40,886 nt of DNA from UBA10908 sp964608965. Lineage in GTDB: Bacteria; Bacillota; Clostridia; Peptostreptococcales; Anaerovoracaceae. A program made the translations under genes and the position numbers. Numbering within the stretch: the first letter of the stretch is position 1; each line of letters begins with the position of its first letter. This document shows, in pieces, positions 15,926-24,940 of the stretch. Below the pieces are notes generated by a model. The model ran no database searches, was not told where the DNA came from, and saw nothing but the letters and a program-made list of their open reading frames with translations. Location of the stretch: positions 1-40,886 of the forward strand of contig CAZSPZ010000015.1 of the NCBI GenBank assembly GCA_964608965.1. The letters run 5' to 3'.

Positions 15926-18901
15926 TGATATAATTAAAACACCTTAACGCGAACATTGCAACCTCGGCTCTGCTGCTGTTGCTTGCAGGTTCGAGCGTTT
16001 GGGCGCTTTTTCCTGTAAGAAGGCCGTTTTTGACAGCCCATGCGACAGCGGGTTGAGCCCAATCCGACACGGATTCCATATCGCTGTAGCCGGAAAGATC
16101 CGCAGATTCCCCTTCTTTAACTAAACCAAGAAGTCCGACAAAGCGATACATCAACACGGCCATCTGCTCTCGCGTAACCGGGAGTGCCGTTCCAAACCGG
16201 CCGGAGTCAAAACCTGACACAATGCCATTTTCAAAAGCCCAGGCCACATAGCCCGCATAGTAACTACCCTGTCCGACATCCTGAAAGGATAAGGTCGAAG
16301 TGCTTTTGATAGTATGGTTTTTTTCAAACAAGCGGCCAAGAACCGTCACAAACATTTCTCGTGTCATCGTAAGTTCCGGCCCGAATTCCTGTTCGGTCAC
16401 CCCATTGAAAATTCCGAGCGAGCTGATGCTTTCTGCGGCATCCTCGTACCAGGCTCCCTGCGGCACATCCAGGAAATCGATAGCCGAACCCGAAGTTTCT
16501 TCCTGGATGACCTCTTCTTCTATTACGTCGTCCATGGAGGTTTTTACATTTTTGTCTGTCGTATAGTTTCTGGTATAGTACCAAAGAACCTGATCATCGA
16601 TGTCCAGTTCGTAATCGTTTGCAGCAATTGTGCCCGGCAAGGCGCCGTTCACCATATAGAGCCACCCAGATCCGGCGCCGTAGTCAAATTCGGAAAGGCC
16701 GTCAATGGAACTGATGTAATTTCCATTTCCCAAAATCGTTAAACCGGAAGCGTCCAGGACATCCCGGGCTGTTATACCCACAAAGTATGTCTGTCCCGCT
16801 TTAGCGTACATTGTGCTTCCATCCAATCCTTTGATGGTAAGGTACACCTGCGAAACGGTATGCGTATCTCCGGAGCCGCCGTTTTGACCACTGCTGCCGT
16901 CTGTCGTTACAGTAATCGCTGAACCGGAGGCCAGTCTTACGACGAGAGGGACTCCGTGATCGTCTGCTTTTGAGATTTGCACCGGATATGTCCCCGGCGT
17001 CACTTGATCGATGACAACTTTCCCCGAAGCGTTCGTCTTTGTGGGCAAACCGACTCCGTTCCAGTAGACGGTAACATCGGGAAGAGGCGTCGTGCCTGCG
17101 AGCACCGTCAAGGTGACAGAATTGCCGCTTACAGAAGAAGTCAGAGAAGCGAGGTCTGTTCCGTAACCAGGATAATATCCATAATAAAGTACGATCTCGT
17201 CTCCGTTTTCGATCGTCTGGCTTGCCATCGTGCCTCCGGGAGCACCATTGATATAGTAAACCCATCCGTCATAAAAACTCGGGTCATAAGAACCCGCAAA
17301 GATGCCGTCCACCATGCTCAGGTAGCCGCCCGAATACGTGTAGCTTTTCCCTGCAGAAGTCAGAGCTTGTGTGACAGCGTCCGCTGCCGTTAAGAGGCTT
17401 GCGCCGTTTCCTGTCACATCGTAAGCCGAGTAGTGCGCAATGTTATCCAAAGGTCCCTCCACGCGAACGGAAACCGTTTTTGTCTGCGCCCCGCCGGAAG
17501 CCATATGGACAGAAGTCGGGAGAATGGCGGCATCTGCTGCAATATATGTCCCATAATAATCAGAAGCTATCGGTGTTAATGTGGTGGTGGAATGTACGGG
17601 AGAAAAATCAACCTGGCCTGTAGCGGTACTATAGACCTCCCCGAAGGAATCTCCGTTTGNNNNNNNNNNTTCCTGATTGAACAGCGATTGCCCCACCCGA
17701 AAGTGTAAGCTCTTTCAGAATAAAAGTCGCTGTGGAACCAAAGCTGACATCTGCCGTCGGAATGCCGATTCCGCTTCCGTTCAGCGAGAAATAAACGACG
17801 CTGTTAAAATTATCCGCAACAGCTAAAACGACAGAATCTTCCGCAATGCTTGCAGTCAGGGATCCGTTTTCATAATAGTTCAATCCGCCTGTTATCGCCG
17901 ACCCCGAGACATAGGACGCCACATCATCCAAACCCGTACCGGCGGCAACCGTTACGGCCTTTTCCACAAAAGAACCATCCGGTTTCACCAACTGCATGGT
18001 CGCACTGATGTACTGCGTAGCGTTTAATTGTATGTTCGCGAAAAATGACTGTCCGCTCTCCGCTTCAGCCAATGCCAGTGTGGCCTGTTTTGTGGCATAC
18101 GCATCCCAAGCAGAACCATTCCAGGAAAGCCAGCCTTCCGCATTCGTATAAAGATTTTCATTGATAAGGCCAAGCGCAGGACTTGTCGTCCAGTCGTTCA
18201 GTACTTCTCCGGCGGCAGATAATCCCATCAGCACGCACGCCGTGGAATTAGCGCTGTCGCTTCCAAAAGAGGCAAAGGCTCCGCTATTTGATTGGCCGGA
18301 TTTCATCCATTCGATCAAACCGGCTTTTTCGGAAGAAATAGAAGGGTAACCGGCAAACGTAGGTAAGGATAAAACCGCAAGAACAAGGCCGGCATTATCG
18401 TAAGAAGGCAAACCCCAGTCCGTATAGCCGCCGGATGCATCTTGGGCGCTCAGCAAGTGGTTGACGGCGTCCGTGGTATTGTACACAAGAGGAACAACAC
18501 CTGCGCTTCTGTTGTATGCTTCCAGCGCTAAGACTTGCACCGCATAAGTATAAATATTACCCGGATCAACGACGACCCCTCCGGAAATCAACTCACCCGC
18601 AAGCGCAGCGGCCGTGTCTTCCCACAGATGGCAGCACATAATCGCTTATATCCACGCCGGTGGCATAGTCGTTCCCCGGCTGATTTTCTAAATAGGCATA
18701 AACGGCGGCAAATTCCTCCCAATCATCCAACGTCTTATTTTGAGATCCGTCGTAATAAGTGGTGATGGCATTGGAAAGTTCCGGCGCATATGCCCCTGCA
18801 TATACTTGAGAGGGAAGAAATCCGCCAAGCAGACCAAAGCATATGGATAAGGTCAAAATAAATGCTATGAATCTGTTGTTTTGAATCGTTTTCTTTTTCA
18901 T
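15909..18901 (-). CDS. Secreted S-layer-anchored transcobalamin-like protein (alpha/alpha-toroid region, DUF4430-like modules, three SLH repeats); frameshift and assembly gap
   Basis: A protein of about 1000 residues must be read in three frames. It starts at the ATG at 18901 (AAAGGAG upstream) with a Sec signal peptide, MKKKTIQNNRFIAFILTL to QVYAGA. A helical region with alpha/alpha-toroid features follows (EDTAAALAGELISGG, YTYAVQVLALEAYNRS, QDASGGYTDWGLP). Beta-rich modules resembling DUF4430 contain DGWVYYINGAPGG and SGWLYMVNGALPGT, with an Ig/carboxypeptidase-like insert (PDVTVYWNGVGLPTKTNASG). Three C-terminal SLH repeats carry TREMFV, TREQMA and SRAEVA. A +1 shift is needed near 18620 (VLPSVGRH becomes WEDTAAAL). 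The 10-N gap at 17660-17669 changes frame again, which resolves if the missing length is a multiple of three. I read it as one intact gene with sequence errors; a decayed gene is possible. It lies behind a cobalamin riboswitch, so a B12 capture role on the cell surface is inferred. Confidence 0.8.
17660..17669. other. Assembly gap (10 N) inside the SLH/DUF4430 gene
   Basis: Ten undetermined bases. The coding frames on the two sides join only if the missing length is a multiple of three, so 10 is a placeholder. Confidence 0.99.
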
Positions 18902-18923
18902 TTTTTTTCTCCTTTGAATGAAA

Positions 18924-18955
18924 AGCAAAATAAAACTGTGGAAATAATTCCACAG
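18924..18955 (-). terminator. Riboswitch-linked intrinsic terminator before the SLH/DUF4430 gene
   Basis: On the minus strand CTGTGGAA and TTCCACAG form an 8-base-pair stem around a four-base loop, followed by TTTTATTTTGC. It lies between the cobalamin aptamer and the ribosome site at about 18914, the position expected for an expression platform that stops transcription when B12 is bound. Confidence 0.82.
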
Positions 18956-18989
18956 CCCGTTTTTCTGCTCTTTAATTGAGTAAGCTTCT

Positions 18990-19176
18990 CCGATTTCCGC
19001 GTCGGTTGCTATTGCTTTAAGCAGGTCTCCTGACTTACGTGTTTCAGCTTTGATCACCTTCCCGGTTTCCCAGTGGGTGCTTTCGCATGATCATTGCTAC
19101 ACGTTTACAGTGGCGGGACCGTACGGGTCTTTCACCCGTTTCCCTCTTAGCCGGCAAATCGCCGGAACATAAAGCA
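18990..19176 (-). ncRNA. Cobalamin riboswitch 2 (upstream of the SLH/DUF4430 gene)
   Basis: On the minus strand all main parts of a class-I cobalamin aptamer are present. P1 pairs TGCTTTA (19176-19170) with TAAAGCA (19019-19013). Between them are the conserved GGTCCCGCCACTGT segment, CCACTGGGAAACCGGGAAGG, and the B12 box AAGTCAGGAGACCTGC (19036-19021). A downstream hairpin, CCGA/TCGG at 18990-19005, exposes GCGG, which is complementary to CCGC in the CCCGCC loop, matching the L5-L13 kissing interaction. In this family ligand binding normally lowers expression of B12 uptake and synthesis genes. Confidence 0.96.
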
Positions 19177-19194
19177 TTATTCATTTGTGTTGTT

Positions 19195-19223
19195 ATTCTA
19201 ACATAATCCCCAAAGCAAAGCAA
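19195..19223 (-). promoter_or_regulatory. Promoter of the second cobalamin-riboswitch unit
   Basis: On the minus strand TTGCTT (19223-19218) and TAGAAT (19200-19195) are separated by 17 bases, and TGT precedes the -10 (extended -10). The riboswitch P1 starts about 19 bases downstream, so the SLH/DUF4430 gene has its own promoter, separate from the ECF operon ending at 19236. Confidence 0.65.
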
Positions 19224-19235
19224 CCGCGGGAATGA

Positions 19236-19928
19236 TTAAAGACCATACTTTTTCTTGATCCGCTCCAGGCGCTTTCCGATGGGCTGGCGCAAGAATACGA
19301 GGAAGGCGGCATTGGAAATGCCATATATTATAGTAAAAGGCGCCGCAGTTCCCAATGCCGCCAGGTAGCGGGGCCATTGGAACGTTCCGTCGATAGAAAG
19401 AACCGTCCAGATATCCATAACAAAGGAAAATGCCACACCGGCAATCATGCCGTACAGGGCAAGCTGCCATTTATGGGAAAGCAATCCGCAATACGCAAAA
19501 ATTCCGCCAAAGTAACCGGTTAAACCCCAGGCAATCATTTGGAAGGGGGTCCAGGGCCCTTGCCCGAACAGCACATTGGATACGACCGCAGACAGCGAGC
19601 CGGTAAGAAAGCCGGCAGCGGGGCCAAAGTACATGGCCGTCAACGCAGCGATTGCTGTGATCGGGCTCATACCCGGCAGCGCGGCAAAAGCAAAGCGACC
19701 GACCACAGCGATAGCCGTCATAACGGCTATCAAAACCAACTCCGTGGTTTTAATCGCTTTCTTTTCGAACGACAAATAAAAAGGCATACACGACATGAAA
19801 GCCAGAATAATAGAGATGATATCGTATTGCCTGTCTTTCATCGTGATGACGCCTATACCGACCACTGCCGGTATAGCTATAAATATCACCGCATTGCCCA
19901 GCCATTTTCTGCCGTTGAAATCCATCAT
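19236..19928 (-). CDS. ECF transporter S component, probable cobalamin specificity (CbrT-like)
   Basis: A 230-residue integral membrane protein with about six hydrophobic segments, typical of ECF substrate-binding components that catch a vitamin and topple in the membrane on ATP hydrolysis. Recognisable segments are AIAVVGRFAFAALPGMSP, AALTAMYFGPAAGFLTGSLS and GPWTPFQMIAWGLTGYFGG. The start at 19928 overlaps the stop of the ATPase gene as ATGA, and an immediate second ATG follows at 19925. It is the last gene of the operon under cobalamin riboswitch 1, with its own T and A components, so cobalamin is the most likely substrate; a B12 precursor such as cobinamide is also possible. The specificity is inferred from regulation, not from residues. 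Confidence 0.83.
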   Translation of the reverse strand: MMDFNGRKWLGNAVIFIAIPAVVGIGVITMKDRQYDIISIILAFMSCMPFYLSFEKKAIKTTELVLIAVMTAIAVVGRFAFAALPGMSPITAIAALTAMYFGPAAGFLTGSLSAVVSNVLFGQGPWTPFQMIAWGLTGYFGGIFAYCGLLSHKWQLALYGMIAGVAFSFVMDIWTVLSIDGTFQWPRYLAALGTAAPFTIIYGISNAAFLVFLRQPIGKRLERIKKKYGL

Positions 19929-21604
19929 TTTTTCGGCGCCCCGTTTTCCTTGCACAGCCAGACGACATCTTCGCAAGAAACCGCATTGTCATAACGATGG
20001 CGCGAAATACGGCTGGCTGCCGTTGTATAGAAAGTATTTGTCGAAAAGAACGAATTCGGAGTTCCTACCGAAACGAGCTGACCGTCAAAAAACATGGCGC
20101 AGCGATCGGAAGTCAGCGCCGCAAATTCAACATCGTGGCTCACCATAACAATCGTGACCCCTGCGGTTTTCAGTTCGTTCAGTATGCGGCGCAGCACTTC
20201 TTTTGAATAAGCATCGATGCCTTTTGTCGGCTCATCCAGCAAAAGAATGCGCGGACGCAAAAGCAAAATTTTAGCCAGCGCTACTTTTTGCTGCTCCCCG
20301 CCGGAAAGGTCGTAGGGATGACGCTCCAACAAATGGCGGATAGAAAGCCTTGATGTGATTTCTTCCGTGAGCACGTTGCATGTCGGCAAATCATAATCCA
20401 TGGTCGCGCAGACCTCTTCCAATTCTTCCGCAACCGTAAATTTCACAAAGGAGCTTTGAGGATTTTGAGGAAGCAATGCGATATTGTGGCGATACAAATC
20501 GACCGGCTTATAATCTTTTATGGCTTTCCCGAAAATTTTAAGCTTTCCTCTGTATAGTCGATTTTGACCGGCTAAAATTTTAAGCGCTGTGGTCTTGCCC
20601 GTGCCGTTCCCCCCCAAAATGCTGAAGGTCTCCCCTTGGTGAACGCGCATGGAAAGACCCCGCAAGACATCGTGCGAATCCTGCTCATAGCGGTACCAGC
20701 CTTCTTCTACTTCCAGAGCGATGGGGGAGGTAAGTTCCGACTCGTGCACTGTTATTCTTTGAATTTTATTGTCGAAGTGTTCTGAAAGATAATCCCTTCC
20801 CTGCCTGACCGTAAGAGGACATTTACCCTTTGCCCCGGTAGCGTGAAAAATACGAACCGCACTTGGAAGGCCTGCCAGCATAGGGTGCTCAGACCCTAAT
20901 ACTCTTAATTTTTCCCCTGCCTCCCGAGGCTCCGCCGAAACAGCAATTCTGCCGTTATCCATAATGACGACCTTGTCTGCAATAGGGAAAAGCCCTTCCA
21001 GTCTATGCTCGGCAAGAAGGATGGTCGTGCCCAGTTCTTTGTTGATTTTTTGGAGTGTGGCGATAAAATCGGCCGCACCTATCGGGTCCAGCTGAGAGGT
21101 CGGCTCATCCAGGATCAGCAATTTGGGATTCATCACCATGATGGCGGCAAGGTTAAGCAGCTGCTTTTGCCCGCCGGAGAGCTCTGCCGTTTTATCTCTG
21201 AACCATGTTTGGATACCGAAAAAGCTGGCCATTTCGCCTACACGCCGCCTTATTTCTTCCGTTGGCACACCCAAATTCTCAAGGCCAAACGCCAATTCAT
21301 GCCATACTTTGTCCGTAACAACCTGACTTTCCGGATGTTGCATAACAAAGCCGATCTCCGAGGCAGCCCTTCGTTCATCCAAAGAAGAAAGAGTCTGTCC
21401 GTCGTAGAAGATACTGCCGGATAAATCTCCCGCAGGAGAAAGGGCAGGCTTAAGCAATCTGAGCAACGTGGTTTTACCGCAGCCTGATTGCCCGCAAAAA
21501 AGCACAAACTCGCCGCTTTCTATGGAGAGGCTGATGTCTCTCAATGCCAAAGCCGATTCCTGATTATAGGCAAAGCTTAAATTTTTGATATGTATGAGTT
21601 CCAT
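19925..21604 (-). CDS. Fused two-domain ECF ATPase (EcfA-EcfA')
   Basis: A single 559-residue chain carries both ATP-binding cassettes of an ECF transporter. Domain 1 has Walker A GQSGCGKT (residues 38-45), signature LSGGQ (142-146) and Walker B LLILDE with catalytic E167. Domain 2 has Walker A GGNGTGKT (331-338), signature LSGGE (433-437) and Walker B ILLLDE with E458. The Q-loops are VMQHPESQ and LLPQNPQSSF. Both catalytic sites look competent. It overlaps ecfT by 28 bases upstream and the S gene by four bases downstream. The fusion and the presence of T and S genes indicate a dedicated transporter rather than the shared vitamin module. Confidence 0.94.
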   Translation of the reverse strand: MELIHIKNLSFAYNQESALALRDISLSIESGEFVLFCGQSGCGKTTLLRLLKPALSPAGDLSGSIFYDGQTLSSLDERRAASEIGFVMQHPESQVVTDKVWHELAFGLENLGVPTEEIRRRVGEMASFFGIQTWFRDKTAELSGGQKQLLNLAAIMVMNPKLLILDEPTSQLDPIGAADFIATLQKINKELGTTILLAEHRLEGLFPIADKVVIMDNGRIAVSAEPREAGEKLRVLGSEHPMLAGLPSAVRIFHATGAKGKCPLTVRQGRDYLSEHFDNKIQRITVHESELTSPIALEVEEGWYRYEQDSHDVLRGLSMRVHQGETFSILGGNGTGKTTALKILAGQNRLYRGKLKIFGKAIKDYKPVDLYRHNIALLPQNPQSSFVKFTVAEELEEVCATMDYDLPTCNVLTEEITSRLSIRHLLERHPYDLSGGEQQKVALAKILLLRPRILLLDEPTKGIDAYSKEVLRRILNELKTAGVTIVMVSHDVEFAALTSDRCAMFFDGQLVSVGTPNSFFSTNTFYTTAASRISRHRYDNAVSCEDVVWLCKENGAPKK

Positions 21605-22458
21605 AATTTTCTTTCTGTCATTACAATGATAGTCGGCAGCAACATGATTGCTGTCGACGACGCCATGCTGACAACAGCCAGCGGCGTTAGCTTAAGCGCT
21701 GAAATTGCGGGGTAATAGTAAAAATTTAACGCTCCGGCTGCCGTTCCTGCCGTCGTTATCGCAACAAGTATAAAAATAACAATCAACACGACACCATCCC
21801 TAAGAGTAAAACGGTAAAGGGAGAATGAGCTTTTGCCCGGTAGTCCATACCCTCGAGCTTTCATAGAATCCGCCGTATCCACGGCGTTTTCCAAAGACCA
21901 GGTAAACACAGAGGAAAACACTCTCGCTCCGGCAAAAAATCTTTCCGCTATGCTGCTGCCTGTATACATGCCCATCGTCTTTTGCACTTGATGCACCGCC
22001 TTTGTCTGCACGATAAAGAGCGGAACAAAACGCAGCGCCATGGAAAGCACAAGGCTGAGCTTCGGGAAGGTTCGACCAAAGAGGTATAAAAATTTATCGG
22101 AAGTCATAACAGAACTATAAGCCCGAAACCAGAGGACGATAGCGGCAAGCATGATTCCTGCCGAAAAGCCGTAACATAAAGATTCCAAGGTGACGGCACG
22201 TCCGAATATAAAAAACAGTTCCGTCACACCGTTGTGGATGAAAAGCGGGTTTGTAAGCGTAACAAGCACGATTAAAATAGCGGCAAACAAAAAAGTTTTA
22301 CGCATCGCGGCAAAACCCTCCGCCCAAAGAGCATAGAGCACTGCGCCGACAAGCGCTGCGCAAAGCAGCACAGGACTTGATGTGAACATAATCGTCCCAA
22401 GCACGGCTAAAAAATAAACAAACAGCACAATCGGGTGCAAGTTGGAAATAAATTTCAC
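21577..22458 (-). CDS. ecfT: ECF transporter transmembrane T component
   Basis: The scaffold subunit couples ATP hydrolysis in EcfA/A' to S-component movement. The 293-residue protein has hydrophobic N-terminal helices, two long coupling helices with the ARV (178-180) and ARG (201-203, in SMKARGYG) motifs expected to contact the ATPases, then C-terminal membrane segments. The start overlaps the stop of the upstream toroid/DUF4430 gene by four bases (ATGA), so synthesis of the capture protein and transporter is coupled. Confidence 0.92.
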   Translation of the reverse strand: MKFISNLHPIVLFVYFLAVLGTIMFTSSPVLLCAALVGAVLYALWAEGFAAMRKTFLFAAILIVLVTLTNPLFIHNGVTELFFIFGRAVTLESLCYGFSAGIMLAAIVLWFRAYSSVMTSDKFLYLFGRTFPKLSLVLSMALRFVPLFIVQTKAVHQVQKTMGMYTGSSIAERFFAGARVFSSVFTWSLENAVDTADSMKARGYGLPGKSSFSLYRFTLRDGVVLIVIFILVAITTAGTAAGALNFYYYPAISALKLTPLAVVSMASSTAIMLLPTIIVMTERKLWNSYISKI

Positions 22459-24326
22459 TGCATATCCTCCACGCTCTGATCACCGACATCTCTTCCAAGA
22501 TCGCAGGTATAAAGCCATTCTATGACATCTCCGTCGGCTACCGTGCAGCTGCTGCTTCCCACATCCGGAAAATCTCCGTTTACGGCATACGTCCACCCTG
22601 AAAGCTCTCCGCAGGAAAATTCGTAGAGATATTGAATCCCGGTAACATATACCGTATCATACGCGTTTTGATCGCCGCCCTCGTAATCCATTTGTATATG
22701 ATTTTCCAGGACGGCTAAAGACAGAACATCAAACACCGTATCGCCGCTTTCTATCGAATATTCGGTTTCATCAAGAATGACACCGTTTTCCGGTAAATAC
22801 CCGCTGTTTTTCAAACTCTCATCCAAATCGTCCAAGTGGTTGTATATCGTGGCGCAATTGATACTTAAGGTGACGGTTTTGCCGCTATCCAGGCTATTCT
22901 CCTTGTTATAATGAGCGCCCACAGTTTCGGGCCTGGCCAGAAAAAAAATCGCGGCGAGGGCTAAGGCAAGCCCCAATAATAGCAACTTATCTCGATTGCG
23001 CCCCTTGAGCATTTTAAATCCGAAGAGAAAGCATAAAACAGAAAGGGATACAAAAATAATCGCCACACCGCTATTCTTAAAAGTCCGCCCTGCCGTATTC
23101 GATTCGCTTTTGCTGTCGGGCATGCTTTCGACACTCATTGCACTCTGCGTCGCAACAGCTTGATTGACAGCTTCGCTTGCGCCCTGTTCCTCTTCTGATT
23201 CGGAAACTGCGGTCGTCGCGCCCGCTTCCGATGGCGATGCCCCATCGGTTTTATCGTTGCTTCCCAACGAAGGAGTTCCGGAAGTAAATCGATACAAACC
23301 GGTTTGGCCGTTCATCTGCCTTACAAGAGCCGCTATAGCACACAGCGCCTGTTGCGCCGCCATCTCGTTTTCAGCGGAATCTGCCGTATGCCGGATTCCC
23401 CCGCTTTCTGTCACATAACCAATCAAGGCTGATACCGGAGAATTCCCGTCTTTGATGAATCGGGAATCTGTCTGCGGATTGATGCCAAGAGAAGTGAGCG
23501 CAATGATCACTTGCGCAGTGCTTTCCGCATTTTCGACGCCGCCGCTGCTGAAGCCTCCGTTAGAGGACTGCTTTGCAGACAATAAGGCAATCCCTTTTTT
23601 TATGACCTCCGGGTAACTGCCCGCATAGGGTGCTAAAGCGGTAAGTGCCATCGCTGTTATATCGACATCTGAAGCAGATCCTGCCTGACAAAAGCCTCCA
23701 TCGGGAAGCTGACTGTCTAAAACTCTTTGTAAAATGTCCGCCCTTGATTCGTACGCGTCGGAGGGAACCGTATAATTCATTGCATCCAAGGCCAACAACG
23801 CATAAATAGGGCCATTGTTTCCCTGATTGTCTAAAGGCTTCGTCAACCCTCTGTTGTAGGTTCCGTCCGCTATCAGATCGATACTTCCGCCTATTGCCGT
23901 CGGATCGCCGCCGCAGGCAAGGACAGCAAGCGTTATTCTGTGCCATTCGGTGGCTTTTGAGGCGCTTAACTTCTGACTGCTTTGATATCTGGTTTGTATC
24001 GCTGTTGATAATGCGGAAAGATATCGGCCATAATCACCAGGCAAACCCATTTGCGCCATGGCAATAACAAACCAGTCGGATTCTGTGCTTCCCGGATTTT
24101 TAGTCAAAGAAGCGGAGATGAAATCTGAATTTTCCGCTAAGCCTTCCGTCGATACTTGCCTGGCGACAATTCCTTTTGCCAGAGCAGTCAGCTCTTCTTT
24201 TGTATAGGACGCGTTCGCAGCTCCATACACCTGGAGCCTGCCGAAACTCGAAGATATTGCAGTCAGGAGAAGGGCAAGGCTCAGTATCATTACAAATATT
24301 CTTTTGACAGAACAACTTCTTATCAT
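22455..24326 (-). CDS. Membrane transcobalamin-like protein: alpha/alpha-toroid domain, two transmembrane helices and DUF4430 domain
   Basis: This 623-residue protein starts with a signal sequence (residues 1-36), followed by an alpha/alpha-toroid domain (about 40-345) of the terpene cyclase/prenyltransferase-like fold with repeat motifs QLPDGGF, QSSNGGFSSGG and ITAMALTALAPY. A Ser/Glu-rich linker (350-415) leads to two membrane helices (421-439 and 447-464) separated by the basic loop KGRNRDK, then a DUF4430 domain (about 480-615) with SGWTYAVNGDFPDVG and GDVIEWLYTCD. Topology puts both large domains outside. Intrinsic factor and transcobalamin also pair an alpha/alpha barrel with a DUF4430-related beta domain that hold cobalamin between them, so this is a likely B12-binding partner of the ECF transporter. 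It overlaps the flanking genes by four bases on each side. Cobalamin binding is inferred. Confidence 0.85.
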   Translation of the reverse strand: MIRSCSVKRIFVMILSLALLLTAISSSFGRLQVYGAANASYTKEELTALAKGIVARQVSTEGLAENSDFISASLTKNPGSTESDWFVIAMAQMGLPGDYGRYLSALSTAIQTRYQSSQKLSASKATEWHRITLAVLACGGDPTAIGGSIDLIADGTYNRGLTKPLDNQGNNGPIYALLALDAMNYTVPSDAYESRADILQRVLDSQLPDGGFCQAGSASDVDITAMALTALAPYAGSYPEVIKKGIALLSAKQSSNGGFSSGGVENAESTAQVIIALTSLGINPQTDSRFIKDGNSPVSALIGYVTESGGIRHTADSAENEMAAQQALCAIAALVRQMNGQTGLYRFTSGTPSLGSNDKTDGASPSEAGATTAVSESEEEQGASEAVNQAVATQSAMSVESMPDSKSESNTAGRTFKNSGVAIIFVSLSVLCFLFGFKMLKGRNRDKLLLLGLALALAAIFFLARPETVGAHYNKENSLDSGKTVTLSINCATIYNHLDDLDESLKNSGYLPENGVILDETEYSIESGDTVFDVLSLAVLENHIQMDYEGGDQNAYDTVYVTGIQYLYEFSCGELSGWTYAVNGDFPDVGSSSCTVADGDVIEWLYTCDLGRDVGDQSVEDMQ

Positions 24327-24841
24327 TCCGCAGTCCAGTCATTGCCCACATCCGGGCCCATATCACAGCTGAACAGCCATTTTACATCGTCGCCGGCTTG
24401 TAAAACATTCTGATCGCAGCCGGTGTTGGGGAATGCTCCGTTGATGCTGAACAGCCATCCCGAAAACTCGCCGCAATTTCCATTATACAGGTAATTGATG
24501 CCGTCAACATAAGGCCCCATGGACGCATCGGTGCCGTAATCCAGCGTGATTAATCCTGCTTCGTCCAGCCTCTGAAGGGCAGAAAAAACGGTGTCCCCTT
24601 CTTCCCAACCCACTTGCGTTTCCGCCAACATTACACCGTCCTGCGGTATATAATCTCCTTCTTGAAGCGCCGGATCTAGCGAGTCCCAATTATCCAAGAC
24701 AGTATTGCAGTAAATGGATACTGTCACGTGGTTTTCGAAATCCACCCACGGATCCGCAGAAACAGCCTGTCGGCCTGTAGGTTGACAACCTGCGAACAAA
24801 AGCACAAGAATTAAAGTAGTTACAGAATAAAATTTCTTCAT
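24323..24841 (-). CDS. DUF4430 lipoprotein, first gene of the cobalamin-riboswitch ECF operon
   Basis: A 172-residue lipoprotein with signal peptide and lipobox LLFAGC (lipidated C19), followed by one DUF4430 domain (about 38-165). The motif SGWLFSINGAFPNTG and the end GDDVKWLFSCDMGPDVG closely match the DUF4430 domain of the next gene, including four cysteines (45, 123, 142, 159) in the same places, so the two domains are paralogs. I chose the ATG at 24841, after AAAGGGA, over a TTG at 24859, because it gives a proper lipoprotein signal. The stop overlaps the next start (ATGA). A role as a membrane-tethered B12-binding or handing-over module is inferred from the riboswitch and partner genes. 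Confidence 0.87.
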   Translation of the reverse strand: MKKFYSVTTLILVLLFAGCQPTGRQAVSADPWVDFENHVTVSIYCNTVLDNWDSLDPALQEGDYIPQDGVMLAETQVGWEEGDTVFSALQRLDEAGLITLDYGTDASMGPYVDGINYLYNGNCGEFSGWLFSINGAFPNTGCDQNVLQAGDDVKWLFSCDMGPDVGNDWTAE

Positions 24842-24869
24842 CTTTTTTCCCTTTTCCAATCTTTTCGTT

Positions 24870-24916
24870 TAAAAACAAATAAAACGGGCTGAAGTATAAG
24901 TTCCTCAGCCCGTTTT
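24870..24916 (-). terminator. Riboswitch-linked intrinsic terminator before the ECF operon
   Basis: On the minus strand AAAACGGGCTGA and TCAGCCCGTTTT form a 12-base-pair stem (24916-24905 with 24892-24881) with a 12-base loop, followed by ATTTGTTTTT. It sits between the aptamer and the lipoprotein start, as expected for a transcription-stopping expression platform. Confidence 0.88.
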
Positions 24917-24940
24917 CGCCGTTTTTTTATGCTGCTTTAT

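Noticed and set aside
18902..19057. N-terminal extension of the SLH/DUF4430 frame into the leader
   Set aside because: The extension lies in the cobalamin riboswitch and terminator; the ATG at 18901 has AAAGGAG and begins a proper signal peptide.
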